A DNA stretch of 64,000 nucleotides from Nocardioides sp. J54 (GTDB lineage: Bacteria > Actinomycetota > Actinomycetes > Propionibacteriales > Nocardioidaceae): the NCBI RefSeq assembly GCF_000519005.1, contig NZ_JAER01000003.1, positions 93,304-157,303 of the forward strand, in the 5' to 3' direction. Under the pieces are notes generated by a model, which saw nothing but the letters and a program-made list of their open reading frames with translations, was not told the origin of the DNA and did not search any database. Below, in pieces: positions 9,223-19,526 of this stretch (position 1 is its first letter; every line of letters starts with the position of its first letter). Both the position numbers and the translations under genes were made by a program.

Positions 9223-9656
9223 CGCAGCAGCTCCTGGTAGCGGTCGGAGGCGAGGAAGGCGGGCAGGATCACCGCCGCGGCGGTGGTCAGCGGCAGGTCG
9301 GGCACGCGGGCGGGGTCGACGAAGACGATCTGCCGCCCCTCGCCGACGACCACGTCCGCGTCGGTCGCCGTGGTGCGGGCGGCGTAGACGCGGACCGAGT
9401 CGTCGGTGCCGTAGGCCTCGTGGAAGACGGTGAACTCCTGCCACAGCGGCAGGCCCGGCGGGGCGACCTCGAGCCCGGTCTCCTCGGTCAGCTCGCGGTA
9501 GGCGGCGTCGTCCGGCTCCTCGCCGTCGTCGACGTGGCCGCCGACGAAGCCCCAGCGCTCGGGGTCGATGACGGGGTGCTCGTCGCGCTCCTGGAGCAGC
9601 ACCCAGCCCCGCTCGTCGACGAGGATGACCGAGGCGAACCGCTGCACGGCGCCCAC
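9219..9656 (-). CDS. NUDIX hydrolase
   Basis: NUDIX-fold pyrophosphohydrolase, about 145 residues, acting on an unidentified nucleoside diphosphate derivative. The complete NUDIX box is present: GGHVDDGEEPDDAAYRELTEE followed by TGLE, with the metal-binding REL-x-EE pattern. It starts at GTG 9656 (VGAVQRFASVIL); GTG 9647 is equally possible, and the longer frame reaching 9779 overlaps DUF3105 and is not used. It lies 31 bases after the DUF3105 stop and overlaps the downstream propeller gene by 4 nt. Confidence 0.88.
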   Translation of the reverse strand: MGAVQRFASVILVDERGWVLLQERDEHPVIDPERWGFVGGHVDDGEEPDDAAYRELTEETGLEVAPPGLPLWQEFTVFHEAYGTDDSVRVYAARTTATDADVVVGEGRQIVFVDPARVPDLPLTTAAAVILPAFLASDRYQELLR

Positions 9657-9687
9657 CGTAGCGACCCCGCGGGCAGGCGCCGGGGAC

Positions 9688-10494
9688 CTAGACGACCGGC
9701 CCGCCGAGCGGCGCCAGGTCGTCGGGACTGACCCCGCCGTTGCAGGAGGCGAACGGCTCCGGCGCGGTGTCGCCCGCACCGAACTTCGTGATGAACAGGC
9801 CGATCCGGGGGTCGTCCGGGCCGGTCAGCTCCAGCTGGCGTCCCCACACCGTGATCACGACCGGCGCCGACTGGTCGGCGTACGGCGACATGATCCCGTT
9901 GGCGGGCAGCTGCTCGGCGAGGCGCTCGATCCCGTCGGCGTCGAGGTCGTCGGGGCGGTAGGTCAGCCAGGTGGTGCCGTGCTCGAGGTCGTGCACGACG
10001 TACTCGACCGGCACGGGCTCGTCGTAGACGCCGCACTCGAGCCAGATCGGCGCGTGGTCGCCGCCGACCGGCGGGGACTGCGGGTAGGAGTGCTCCTCGC
10101 CGATGTCGAGGTGCTGGTTGGTGAGGTCCTCGAAGGACTGGACGTCGTCGAGGTCGCTCGGCCCGGACGCGTCGTCGCCGCGCCGGTCGGCGACGGCGGG
10201 CTCGTCATCGTCGTCGCCGCTGAGCAGGACCGGGACGAGGATGGCCGCGGCGAGGACGAGGACCGCGGCGACGACCGCGATCACGACCGGCACCACGCGG
10301 CCGCGCCGCGGCGGGGGCGGCTGCTGGAACCCGGCCGGCGGGTACGGCGGCGGCGCGACCGGGTAGGGCGGCTGGGCCTGCCCCCAGGCCGGGGGCTGCT
10401 GCGGCGGCGGGGCCCACCCGGGCGGCGGCTGGTTCGGCGGCTGGTTCGGCGGCTGGTTCGGCGGCTGGTACGGCGGCGGGGGCGGCTGGTTCAC
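9688..10494 (-). CDS. DUF3105 membrane-anchored protein with Pro/Gln-rich N-terminus
   Basis: A 268-residue type II membrane protein. Residues 1-62 are a cytoplasmic Pro/Gln/Asn-rich tail that includes four 4-residue repeats (NQPP type). One TM helix follows at about 66-90, then an acidic linker (GDDDDE) and an extracytoplasmic DUF3105 domain with typical segments HSYPQSPPVGGDHAPIWLECG, HDLEHGTTWLTY and ISP-like MSPY. Conserved His residues suggest metal binding but this is not established. The GTG start overlaps the stop of the DUF77 gene. Function unknown; family assignment is good. Confidence 0.85.
   Translation of the reverse strand: MNQPPPPPYQPPNQPPNQPPNQPPPGWAPPPQQPPAWGQAQPPYPVAPPPYPPAGFQQPPPPRRGRVVPVVIAVVAAVLVLAAAILVPVLLSGDDDDEPAVADRRGDDASGPSDLDDVQSFEDLTNQHLDIGEEHSYPQSPPVGGDHAPIWLECGVYDEPVPVEYVVHDLEHGTTWLTYRPDDLDADGIERLAEQLPANGIMSPYADQSAPVVITVWGRQLELTGPDDPRIGLFITKFGAGDTAPEPFASCNGGVSPDDLAPLGGPVV
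10423..10470. repeat. Four 12-bp coding repeats in the DUF3105 gene
   Basis: CGGCGGCTGGTT is repeated four times (last copy ends in A). The unit is 12 bp, a multiple of three, so slippage would change the number of NQPP repeats in the cytoplasmic tail without shifting frame. Confidence 0.9.
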
Positions 10495-10790
10495 TGCTCG
10501 AGCGCCTTCTCCACCCGCTCGACCTTCGCGGTGAGCTCACCGGTGTGGCCGGGGCGGATGTCGGCCTTGAGCACCAGCCCGACCCGCGGGGAGGTCTCGG
10601 CAACGACGTCGACGGCCCGCTTGACCACCGCCATCACCTCGTCCCACTCGCCCTCGATGTTGGTGAACATCGCGTTGGTCTCGTTGGGCAGCCCGGACTC
10701 CCGGACCACCTGCACGGCGCGGGCGACGGCCTCGGACACCCCGCCGGTGTCGTCCGCTGCCGACGGACTGATGCTGAAGGCGACGATCAT
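10491..10790 (-). CDS. MTH1187/DUF77 family thiamine-binding protein
   Basis: Small 99-residue ferredoxin-like-fold protein of the MTH1187/YkoF (DUF77) family, some of which bind thiamine. Family landmarks are MIVAFSISP at the start, SGLPNETNAMFTNIEGEWDEV in the middle and RPGHTGELTAKVERVEKAL at the end. It is soluble and probably a homodimer or tetramer. Both ends overlap neighbours by 4 nt: upstream with the sigma factor stop, downstream with DUF3105. Two genes away in the same run is dxs, a thiamine-diphosphate enzyme, but a functional link is only a suggestion. Confidence 0.88.
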   Translation of the reverse strand: MIVAFSISPSAADDTGGVSEAVARAVQVVRESGLPNETNAMFTNIEGEWDEVMAVVKRAVDVVAETSPRVGLVLKADIRPGHTGELTAKVERVEKALEQ

Positions 10791-11278
10791 GGGCTCACGG
10801 TATCGACGGCCTCGAGCCGCAGCCGGGCCAGGGCGTCGCGGGCGTGGGACTTCACCGTGCCGACGGCGATGCCGAGCACCTCGGCGGTCTGCGCCTCGGT
10901 GAGGTCCTCGTAGTAGCGCAGCACCAGCACCGCGCGCTGGCGCGGGGCGAGCCGGTCGAGCGCAGCGCGGAGGTCGAGCCGGTCGACCGTGCCGTCCTCG
11001 CGGCCGACCGCCTCGGGCAGCTGGTCGGTGGTCACCTCGCGCCAGCGCCGGCGCCGCCAGCGGTTGACGCTCTCGCGCCCCAGCACCGTGCGGACGTAGG
11101 GCTCGGGGTCGGCCTGGATGCGCCGCCAGCGGCCGACCACCTTCACCAGCGCCGTCTGCACGAGGTCCTCGGCAGCGTGGGCGTCGCCGGTCAGCAGGAA
11201 GGCGGTGCGCAGGAGGGCGCCGCGGCGGGCGAGCACGAAGGCCTCGAAGGAGGCCGGGAGCTCCTCATCGTCGCGCAC
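10787..11278 (-). CDS. RNA polymerase sigma factor, SigE/ECF-like family
   Basis: Short sigma-70 family factor, 163 residues, with only regions 2 and 4. Region 2 contains AEDLVQTALVKVVGRWRRI and region 4 ends in TEAQTAEVLGIAVGTVKSHARDALARL, a helix-turn-helix for the -35 element. This size and pattern match the actinobacterial SigE-family ECF-like factors. The true start is GTG 11278, which lies inside the end of the upstream two-TM gene (14-nt overlap); longer upstream frames are shadows. The upstream membrane protein may be its anti-sigma or sensor partner. No target promoter could be assigned. Confidence 0.9.
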   Translation of the reverse strand: MRDDEELPASFEAFVLARRGALLRTAFLLTGDAHAAEDLVQTALVKVVGRWRRIQADPEPYVRTVLGRESVNRWRRRRWREVTTDQLPEAVGREDGTVDRLDLRAALDRLAPRQRAVLVLRYYEDLTEAQTAEVLGIAVGTVKSHARDALARLRLEAVDTVSP

Positions 11279-12593
11279 GGGACCTCCACACGACGGCACC
11301 CGCGCCGGCGAGCAGCACCACCGGCAGACCGAGGGCCAGCCACGCCTGCCACGCGGGCTGGTCCGCGGCGGTGGTCCGGTAGCCCTCGACGAGCGGGTTG
11401 GCCCACAGGTCGGCGGCGTAGTGGGGTCGGCCCATGACGTCACCGCGGACGGCGAGGCCGAGGTCGACGACGTCCCCGGTGGCCACGTCGACCTCGACCG
11501 CCCCGAGGCCCGGGGCCTCGCCGACGACGACGTGCCCGGCGTCGGTCCAGCCGAGCACCTCGCTGGCGTCGATCGGCAGGTCCACCTCCCGCAGGTCCGT
11601 GGGGCTCGGCCCCACCAGCAGGCGCCAGTCGGCGGCGTCGGCCTCACCGGGCGCGACGACGGCGACCGCCTCCACCTCCGGGCCGTACGACGCCTCGTAG
11701 ACCTCGACGCCCATGTCGACCGACGTCGTCCCCCCGGTGCTCGGGTCGAAGCGGAACGTGCGCGTGCCGCGGGACCACACCGTGCCGCTGGGTGCCGAGC
11801 CCATGTTCGGCAGCCAGTAGCGCCCGGCGGGCTCCGCGACCAGCCGCTCCCCCGTCGCGACGTCCCACAGGACGAGTGAGCGCTCCCGGGGCCGGTCGCT
11901 GCCGGTCAGCGAGTAGGACGTCTCGAGGTAGCGCGAGTCGCCGGAGAAGGTGAGCCCCGAGACGTCCATCCCCCGGATCACGTCGTGGTCGGGGTCCTCG
12001 AGCATGCGGGCGCGGCCGGTGACGGTGTCGAGGACGGCGAAGCCGACCACCTCCAGGTCCGCGGAGTAGCGGGTGTAGCCCACCTTCGTGCCGTCGGGCG
12101 AGAGCACCAGGTGGTCGTCGCCGAGGGACTCCGGCCGCGTCCCGGGCAGGTCGAGGAACACCGCGGAGCCGTCGACGGCGGAGATCCCGAAGGGCCACGT
12201 CCCGGCCTGCTCGACGGCGCCCTCCTCCTGCCGGTTGCCCTCGCGGAGCGCCGAGCCGACCACGGCCAGCGGGCCGGGTGCGCCGGCGCTCCCGGTGCCC
12301 TCGGCCCGCGCGTCGGGCGCGTGCACCGTGCGCGGCAGGTGGAGGTCGGCGAACGGCATCGCGACCGGGGGCTCGGGATCGTGCTGCACCGTGACCAGGG
12401 CCAGCGACGCGACCAGGGCGGTCGCAGCGGCGACCGCGCCGACCCGGACGGCCTGCCGGGCGCGGTGGCGTCGTACTCCGCGGCGCCAGAGGCTGCGGGT
12501 GCCCGCAGCGCCGGCGCCGGTCGGGCCGGTGTCGGTCGGGGCGTGGTCGGCGAGCTCGTCGAGCAGGTGGCGCAGGTCGCGCAGGTCGGTCAT
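11265..12593 (-). CDS. Two-TM membrane protein with beta-propeller-like extracytoplasmic domain (possible sigma regulator)
   Basis: A 442-residue protein that I do not assign to a named family. Residues 1-50 are cytoplasmic and begin MTDLRDLRHLLDELAD. A TM helix spans about 51-69, a long extracytoplasmic region (about 75-410) has WD40/TolB-like blades (LVLSPDGTKVGYTRYS, LTFSGDSRYLETSY), and a second TM helix (about 418-436) is followed by a basic tail. A strong AGGAGG site precedes the ATG. It is the first gene before the sigma factor and overlaps it. That context suggests an anti-sigma or sensor role through the short cytoplasmic tail, though the usual zinc anti-sigma His/Cys motif is absent. 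Confidence 0.75.
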   Translation of the reverse strand: MTDLRDLRHLLDELADHAPTDTGPTGAGAAGTRSLWRRGVRRHRARQAVRVGAVAAATALVASLALVTVQHDPEPPVAMPFADLHLPRTVHAPDARAEGTGSAGAPGPLAVVGSALREGNRQEEGAVEQAGTWPFGISAVDGSAVFLDLPGTRPESLGDDHLVLSPDGTKVGYTRYSADLEVVGFAVLDTVTGRARMLEDPDHDVIRGMDVSGLTFSGDSRYLETSYSLTGSDRPRERSLVLWDVATGERLVAEPAGRYWLPNMGSAPSGTVWSRGTRTFRFDPSTGGTTSVDMGVEVYEASYGPEVEAVAVVAPGEADAADWRLLVGPSPTDLREVDLPIDASEVLGWTDAGHVVVGEAPGLGAVEVDVATGDVVDLGLAVRGDVMGRPHYAADLWANPLVEGYRTTAADQPAWQAWLALGLPVVLLAGAGAVVWRSRARR

Positions 12594-12690
12594 CGGGGTC
12601 CTCCTGGGGTGGGCTCACCCTCCCGTACGCCGCGAATGGGATGGAAGGAGGGGGCGTCCCCGGAACTTTTCCGATGACCTCCCGGGAACG

Positions 12691-12726
12691 CCGACGGCCC
12701 GCCCCTCGGGAGGGACGGGCCGTCGG
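12691..12726 (-). terminator. Strong hairpin downstream of acnA
   Basis: CCGACGGCCCGCCCCT, loop CGGG, then AGGGACGGGCCGTCGG gives a 16-bp stem with one mismatch, 16 bases after the acnA stop. There is no U tract, as is common for actinobacterial terminators. Confidence 0.75.
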
Positions 12727-12741
12727 TTCGCTCGGGCTGGG

Positions 12742-15561
<2,820 letters not shown>

Positions 15562-15653
15562 CGCGTCTCCGTCTCCCCGTCGACTGCCACATCGACTGAG
15601 CTCGTTGTCGGTAGGTCTCTCCCCTGCATCCTGCCGCCGGGGTGCGGCGCCGG

Positions 15654-15672
15654 GATAGTGAGGCTGACCTAA
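15654..15672. promoter_or_regulatory. Candidate DtxR/IdeR iron box upstream of acnA
   Basis: GATAGTGAGGCTGACCTAA matches 13 of 19 positions of the TTAGGTTAGGCTAACCTAA consensus, with 13 of the 15 rightmost bases matching. It lies about 93 bases before the acnA start. The left half-site is degenerate, so this is a candidate only. Confidence 0.45.
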
Positions 15673-15700
15673 GTGTTCCAGAGCACCGGTTCCCGATATC

Positions 15701-15714
15701 TCTTGATGTCAAGA
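15701..15714. promoter_or_regulatory. TCTTGA-N2-TCAAGA palindrome upstream of acnA
   Basis: A perfect 6+6 inverted repeat 140 bases upstream of acnA, overlapping the stop codon of the ABC exporter gene. On the minus strand it contains a consensus-like TTGACA. The symmetry suits a MarR-type dimer, such as the TamR regulator of aconitase genes described in Streptomyces; that regulator match is from memory and not verified. Confidence 0.45.
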
Positions 15715-17625
15715 TACACGATCCGAAGGCACATCTCCACGTCCGGGTACGACGGCGAGGGACGTGTCGTCGGCGAACTGGGTGCGGTAGAGCTCCTCGT
15801 ACCTCCCGCCTGCGCCGAGCAGCTCCGCGTGGGTCCCCCGCTCCACGATCTGCCCGTCCTCGACGACGGCGATCAGGTCGGCGGCGCGCACGGTCGAGAG
15901 GCGGTGCGCGATGACCAGTGCGGTCCGCCCGGACAGCGCCTCGGCAAGGGCTGCCTGGACCGCCGCCTCCGAGGTGGAGTCCAGCGACGCGGTGGCCTCG
16001 TCGAGGATCACGACGCGCGGCTGCTTGAGCAACAGCCGGGCGATGGTCAGCCGCTGCCGCTCCCCGCCGGAGAGCCGGTAGCCGCGCTCCCCCACGACCG
16101 TGTCCAGCCCGTCGGGCAGCGCGCGGACCAGGTCGGCGAGCCGGGCACGGGTCAGCGCGTCCCACAGCTCCGCCTCGTCGGCGCCGGGGCGGGCGAAGAG
16201 CAGGTTGCCGCGGATGGAGTCGTGGAACAGGTGCCCGTCCTGGGTGACCATGCCGACGGCCTCGCGGATCGACTCCGCGCTGAGGTCGCGCACGTCGACA
16301 CCGGCCAGGCGCACCGCGCCGCTGTCCACGTCGTAGAGGCGGGAGACGAGCTGGGCGATGGTCGACTTGCCGGCCCCCGAGGACCCCACGAGGGCGACGA
16401 CCTGGCCCGGCTCGGCGCGCAGGGACACCCCGTGCAGCACCTCCTCGCCCCCGCGGGCGTCGAGCACGGCGACCGACTCCAGCGACGCGAGCGAGACCTT
16501 GTCGGCCGAGGGGTAGGCGAAGCGGACGTCGTCGAGCTCGACGGACACCGGGCCCTCCGGCAGGGAGCTGGCGTCGGGCTTGTCGGTGATGAGCGGCTGC
16601 AGGTCGAGCACCTCGAAGACCCGCTCGAAGCTGACCAGCGCGCTCATCACGTCCACCCGGGCGCTGGCCAGCGACGTCAGCGGTGCGTAGAGCCGGGTGA
16701 GCAGCAGGGACAGCGCCACGACGTCGCCCGCGTCGAGGCTCCCGCGGATCGCCGCGAGCCCGCCCACGCCGTACACGACGGCGACGGCGAGCGCCGAGAC
16801 CAGGGTCAGCGCGGTCACGAAGGTCGTCTGCACCATCGCGGTGCGCACGCCGATCTGGGCCACCCGCTCGGCGCGGGCGGTGAACTCGGCCGACTCCTGG
16901 TCGGGGCGGCCGAACAGCTTGACCAGGGTGGCGCCGGGCGCGGAGAAGCGCTCGGTCATCTGGTTGCCCATCGCCGCGTTGTGGTCGGCGGCCTCGCGCT
17001 GGATGCCGGCCAGGCGCCGCCCCATCCGCCGGGCCGGGACCACGAACACCGGCAGCAGGACCAGGGCCAGCAGTGTGACCTGCCAGGAGATGCCGAGCAT
17101 CACCACGAGGGTCAGGGTCAGCGTCACCAGGTTGCCGACCACGCCGGACAGGGTGGTGCTGAACGCACGCTGGGCGCCGATCACGTCGTTGTTGAGCCGG
17201 CTGACGAGCGCGCCCGTGCGGGTGCGGCTGAAGAACGCGATCGGCATCCGCTGCACGTGGTCGAACACCGTCGTGCGCAGGTCGAGGATCAGCCCCTCCC
17301 CGATCCGCGCCGAGAGCCAGCGGGCCAGCAGCCCGAACCCGGCGTCTGCGACAGCGAGGCCGGCGATGGCCAGGGCCAGCCAGGCGACCAGCCCCTCACG
17401 ACCGCCGTCGACGATCGCGTTGACCACCCGGCCGGCCAGCACCGGCGTGGCCACCGCGAGCGCCGAGGTCAGCACGCTGAGCAGCACGAAGCCGACGAGC
17501 TTGCCGCGATGCGGACGCGCGAAGGCGAAGATGCGCCGGGCCGTCGCCCGGTTGAACGCGCGCTCCTCCTGCGGCCCGTGCATGCTGCGGTAGACCTGGT
17601 TCCACGCGATCGACTCCATGCTCAT
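15709..17625 (-). CDS. ABC transporter, fused permease-ATPase (exporter type, MsbA/LmrA-like)
   Basis: Half-transporter of 638 residues that should work as a homodimer. An ABC-exporter transmembrane domain of six helices (about 30-340) is followed by a nucleotide-binding domain with Walker A GSSGAGKST (near residue 415), signature LSGGERQR, Walker B VVILDEAT and H-loop IAHRLS. The substrate is unknown; lipids or redox-active small molecules are plausible. The start at 17625 is 7 bases after TACCGT, the -10 of a MerR-type 19-bp-spacer promoter that contains a SoxR-like box. This suggests induction by redox-cycling compounds, as for an ABC transporter in the Streptomyces coelicolor SoxR regulon. 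Confidence 0.93.
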   Translation of the reverse strand: MSMESIAWNQVYRSMHGPQEERAFNRATARRIFAFARPHRGKLVGFVLLSVLTSALAVATPVLAGRVVNAIVDGGREGLVAWLALAIAGLAVADAGFGLLARWLSARIGEGLILDLRTTVFDHVQRMPIAFFSRTRTGALVSRLNNDVIGAQRAFSTTLSGVVGNLVTLTLTLVVMLGISWQVTLLALVLLPVFVVPARRMGRRLAGIQREAADHNAAMGNQMTERFSAPGATLVKLFGRPDQESAEFTARAERVAQIGVRTAMVQTTFVTALTLVSALAVAVVYGVGGLAAIRGSLDAGDVVALSLLLTRLYAPLTSLASARVDVMSALVSFERVFEVLDLQPLITDKPDASSLPEGPVSVELDDVRFAYPSADKVSLASLESVAVLDARGGEEVLHGVSLRAEPGQVVALVGSSGAGKSTIAQLVSRLYDVDSGAVRLAGVDVRDLSAESIREAVGMVTQDGHLFHDSIRGNLLFARPGADEAELWDALTRARLADLVRALPDGLDTVVGERGYRLSGGERQRLTIARLLLKQPRVVILDEATASLDSTSEAAVQAALAEALSGRTALVIAHRLSTVRAADLIAVVEDGQIVERGTHAELLGAGGRYEELYRTQFADDTSLAVVPGRGDVPSDRVS

Positions 17626-17632
17626 GGTCTCG

Positions 17633-17663
17633 ACGGTAGAACCTCAAGTCGGGTTGAGGACAA
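17633..17663 (-). promoter_or_regulatory. Candidate SoxR-controlled promoter of the ABC exporter
   Basis: On the minus strand TTGTCC (-35) and TACCGT (-10) are separated by 19 bases, the stretched spacing typical of MerR-family activation. The spacer is centred on the inverted repeat CCTCAAGTCGGGTTGAGG (plus-strand 17642-17659), which matches the SoxR-box pattern CCTCAAGT-N2-ACTTGAGG at all but two positions. The ATG follows TACCGT by 7 bases, so the mRNA is probably leaderless. Confidence 0.72.
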
Positions 17664-17822
17664 GCCGGTGCGCCCGGGCACGACCCCGAGGTGACCCGCG
17701 GCGCGTCGGCCGGGGACCATCCGGCGCCGACGGGAAAACTCTTCGACCGTGGCTGTCGTGGTGGACCACCCTCGTTCGTGGAGAGGATGAGAGAACCCCC
17801 TCACCGACCCAGGAGGTCATTG

Positions 17823-18398
17823 ATGCGCACCCTGATCTACACCGCCTTCGTCTCCGTCGACGGCGTCGTCCAGGCCCCCGGCCCCGAGCCCGACTACCGC
17901 AACGGCGGCTGGACGTTCCAGGACATCGAGTTCCGCGAGGAGGTGTACGAGCTCAAGGGCCGCGAGCAGGAGGAGGCCTCCGCCCTGATGCTGGGCCGGG
18001 TCAGCTACGAGGCATTCGCCCCGGTGTGGCCGGGCATGACCGACGAGTTCCCGCACTACAACGCGATGCCGAAGTACGTCGTGTCGACGACCCTGCAGCA
18101 GGGGGACCTGGTCGACAACTGGGGCGAGACCACCATCCTCCGCTCGATCGACGACGTGGCCGCGCTCCGCGAGACCGACGGCGGCCCCATCTCGATCCAC
18201 GGCTCCGCCAGCCTCGCCCGCAGCCTCGGCGACGCCGGCCTCCTCGACCGCTACCACCTGCTCGTCTTCCCCTGGGTCCTCGGCGCCGGCAAGCGGATGT
18301 GGAGCGACACCGACAAGGACCGCCAGAAGCTGGAGCTCGTCGAGTCCGAGTCCTACGCCAACGGGGTGCAGAAGCTCTGCTACCAGGTGGTGCGCTGA
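17823..18398 (+). CDS. RibD C-terminal / dihydrofolate-reductase-like family protein
   Basis: Protein of 191 residues in the DHFR-like superfamily (RibD C-terminal, YwjB/YyaP-type NADPH reductases). Landmarks are LIYTAFVSVDGVVQAPG at the N-terminus, the LMLGRVSYEAFAPVWPG region that binds NADPH in relatives, and ISIHGSASLARSL. The substrate is unknown and it should not be read as a folate enzyme. ATG 17823 has AGGAGG eight bases upstream; the frame opens earlier at 17691. It is divergent from the SoxR-box ABC exporter. Its stop lies against a trmA remnant in the opposite strand. Confidence 0.88.
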   Translation: MRTLIYTAFVSVDGVVQAPGPEPDYRNGGWTFQDIEFREEVYELKGREQEEASALMLGRVSYEAFAPVWPGMTDEFPHYNAMPKYVVSTTLQQGDLVDNWGETTILRSIDDVAALRETDGGPISIHGSASLARSLGDAGLLDRYHLLVFPWVLGAGKRMWSDTDKDRQKLELVESESYANGVQKLCYQVVR

Positions 18399-18577
18399 GG
18401 CTCCAGCAACGGACCGCACTCGACGTGGTGCGTCATCGGGAACAGGTTCGGCCCCCTGAGCGTCAACGCGATCATTTGCGATCGGACGCCTTCGTATCCC
18501 AGAAACCGCACCTGACCTGCAGCGATGTCGTTCTCGACCCTTGTGGGCGTCGGCGCGGGGTCGCAGACCTTTGCGAA
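18380..18577 (-). pseudogene. Decayed 3' end of a trmA-like 23S rRNA/tRNA uracil methyltransferase
   Basis: A 65-codon frame without a start reads VCDPA, then LTLRGPNLFPMTHHVEC and LLEP, equivalent to ACDPA, VTLRAFDLFPMTHHVEC and LLEP at the end of the intact trmA at 43789-44967. VCDP corresponds to the catalytic Cys motif. About 11 extra residues lie between the motifs and an in-frame TGA (18578-18580) bounds the fragment. DNA similarity to 43817-43882 includes the runs GGCTCCAGCAACG and TCGACGTGGTGCGTCATC. It overlaps the end of the RibD-like gene antisense. Confidence 0.7.
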
Positions 18578-18818
18578 TCAAAGCGAGCCCAATCCGAGCC
18601 CTCCCGTCGACAGCTGCCTACGAGGGCACCCAAACCGCGGTTGCAGCGCCGCAGCGACGCACTCTCGGAGCCTTTCGATCAGGCCCTCGACTCGCCACCG
18701 AATCTGGAACCCAATCCGTACCGCAGGTCGGTCGGTTCTGACCGATTTTCATGGTCCGCGTGAGGTGCGCGCGACGAGCCCCCGACGGCCGTCACACGCC
18801 CCTCCCCGATCGTCGACG
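18578..18818. other. Gene-free, lower-GC junction at the left edge of the cobalamin region
   Basis: No convincing gene, hairpin or promoter was found here. Base composition is less GC-rich than the flanks (for example TTGCGAATCAAAGCG and CGATTTTCATGG), and frames on both strands give no recognisable protein. It may contain more decayed sequence of the trmA-like gene or the insertion junction. Confidence 0.5.
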
Positions 18819-19367
18819 TCACAGCCGCTGGACGGATCGGCCGTCCCAGAGGAGGACCTGGCCGTTGGCGACCTCCCCCACCGCGGAGCCCCCGGGCAGG
18901 AGACGGAACAGCTCACCGTGCGCCACCACGACGTGCGTCATCGCCGGGTCGAGGTCGGCAAGGGCAGCCAATGTCCTGCGCACGACCTCAGCTCGGCGCT
19001 CCACGCCACCATGGGCGAGCGCGACAGCCGAGGCCCGTCCGGTCCAGGAGACCGTGCGTCGGTGGTTCGTCCCCTGGAAGAGGCCGAAGTGCCGTTCCCG
19101 AAGACGTTCGTCGACAAGTTGGCTGGCTCCCAGACGGGCCGCCACCACCTCGCCCCCTTCGACCGCCCGGGTGAGGTCGCTCGAGGTCACGCGCACCGCG
19201 TCTGTGGACGTCAGACATAGGGCGAGGAAATCAGCGGCCTCGACCATCTGGGCACGCCCAGCACCTGTGAGCCGCGGATGTGGCGTCTGTCCCTGTGTAA
19301 CGCCTTGCGCGTTCCACTCCGACTCTCCGTGCCTCAGGAGGTAGACCGGCTGCTTCACGCGCGCCAT
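18819..19367 (-). CDS. Histidine phosphatase family protein (possible alpha-ribazole phosphatase)
   Basis: Phosphoglycerate-mutase-like phosphatase of 182 residues. The phospho-acceptor motif LLRHGESEWN has His13, and the second catalytic His is in VVVAHGE. It lies immediately divergent from the cobN riboswitch at the edge of the B12 cluster, so removal of phosphate from alpha-ribazole phosphate (CobC/CobZ-type) is plausible, but other sugar or nucleotide phosphatases cannot be excluded. The start is ATG 19367, with GGGAGA directly upstream. Unlike the rest of the cluster it has no riboswitch. The long frame starting at 19880 is antisense to cobN. Confidence 0.85.
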   Translation of the reverse strand: MARVKQPVYLLRHGESEWNAQGVTQGQTPHPRLTGAGRAQMVEAADFLALCLTSTDAVRVTSSDLTRAVEGGEVVAARLGASQLVDERLRERHFGLFQGTNHRRTVSWTGRASAVALAHGGVERRAEVVRRTLAALADLDPAMTHVVVAHGELFRLLPGGSAVGEVANGQVLLWDGRSVQRL

Positions 19368-19389
19368 TCTCCCGTAGGCTGCGGAAGAT

Positions 19390-19475
19390 CCACGGCGCAG
19401 GAACCCGGTGAGACTCCGGGGCGGTTCCGCCACTGTGATCGAGCACGCGTGCTCGAAGCCAGACACTGGCCGTGG
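19390..19475 (+). promoter_or_regulatory. Cobalamin riboswitch upstream of cobN
   Basis: The aptamer has closing stem CCACGG/CCGTGG (19390-19395 with 19470-19475), the core GGTGAGACTCCGGGGCGG followed by CCGCCACTGTGA, and the B12 box AAGCCAGACACTGGCC. A TAGGCT -10 at 19375-19380 places the start a few bases before the aptamer. A hairpin CGGGG/CCCCG (about 19494-19509) before the GGAGGAGG ribosome site is the likely expression platform, so B12 probably blocks translation initiation. Confidence 0.93.
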
Positions 19476-19526
19476 GTGAATCCGACCGCTACACGGGGCG
19501 AGAACCCCGGAGGAGGAACCCGGCAC

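Noticed and set aside
6421..9240. A 939-codon plus-strand open frame
   Set aside because: Antisense to dxs and the propeller gene. It has the Val/Asp/Arg/Gly-rich composition of a GC-rich reverse frame and no recognisable domain.
17823..18398. Dihydrofolate reductase
   Set aside because: It matches the RibD C-terminal-like branch of unknown substrate, not FolA.
18578..18818. tRNA or integrase gene as an island attachment site
   Set aside because: No cloverleaf, CCA end or integrase/transposase frame could be found on either strand.
18525..19220. Plus-strand open frame of 231 codons
   Set aside because: It crosses the junction and runs antisense to the histidine phosphatase; low-quality composition and no domain.
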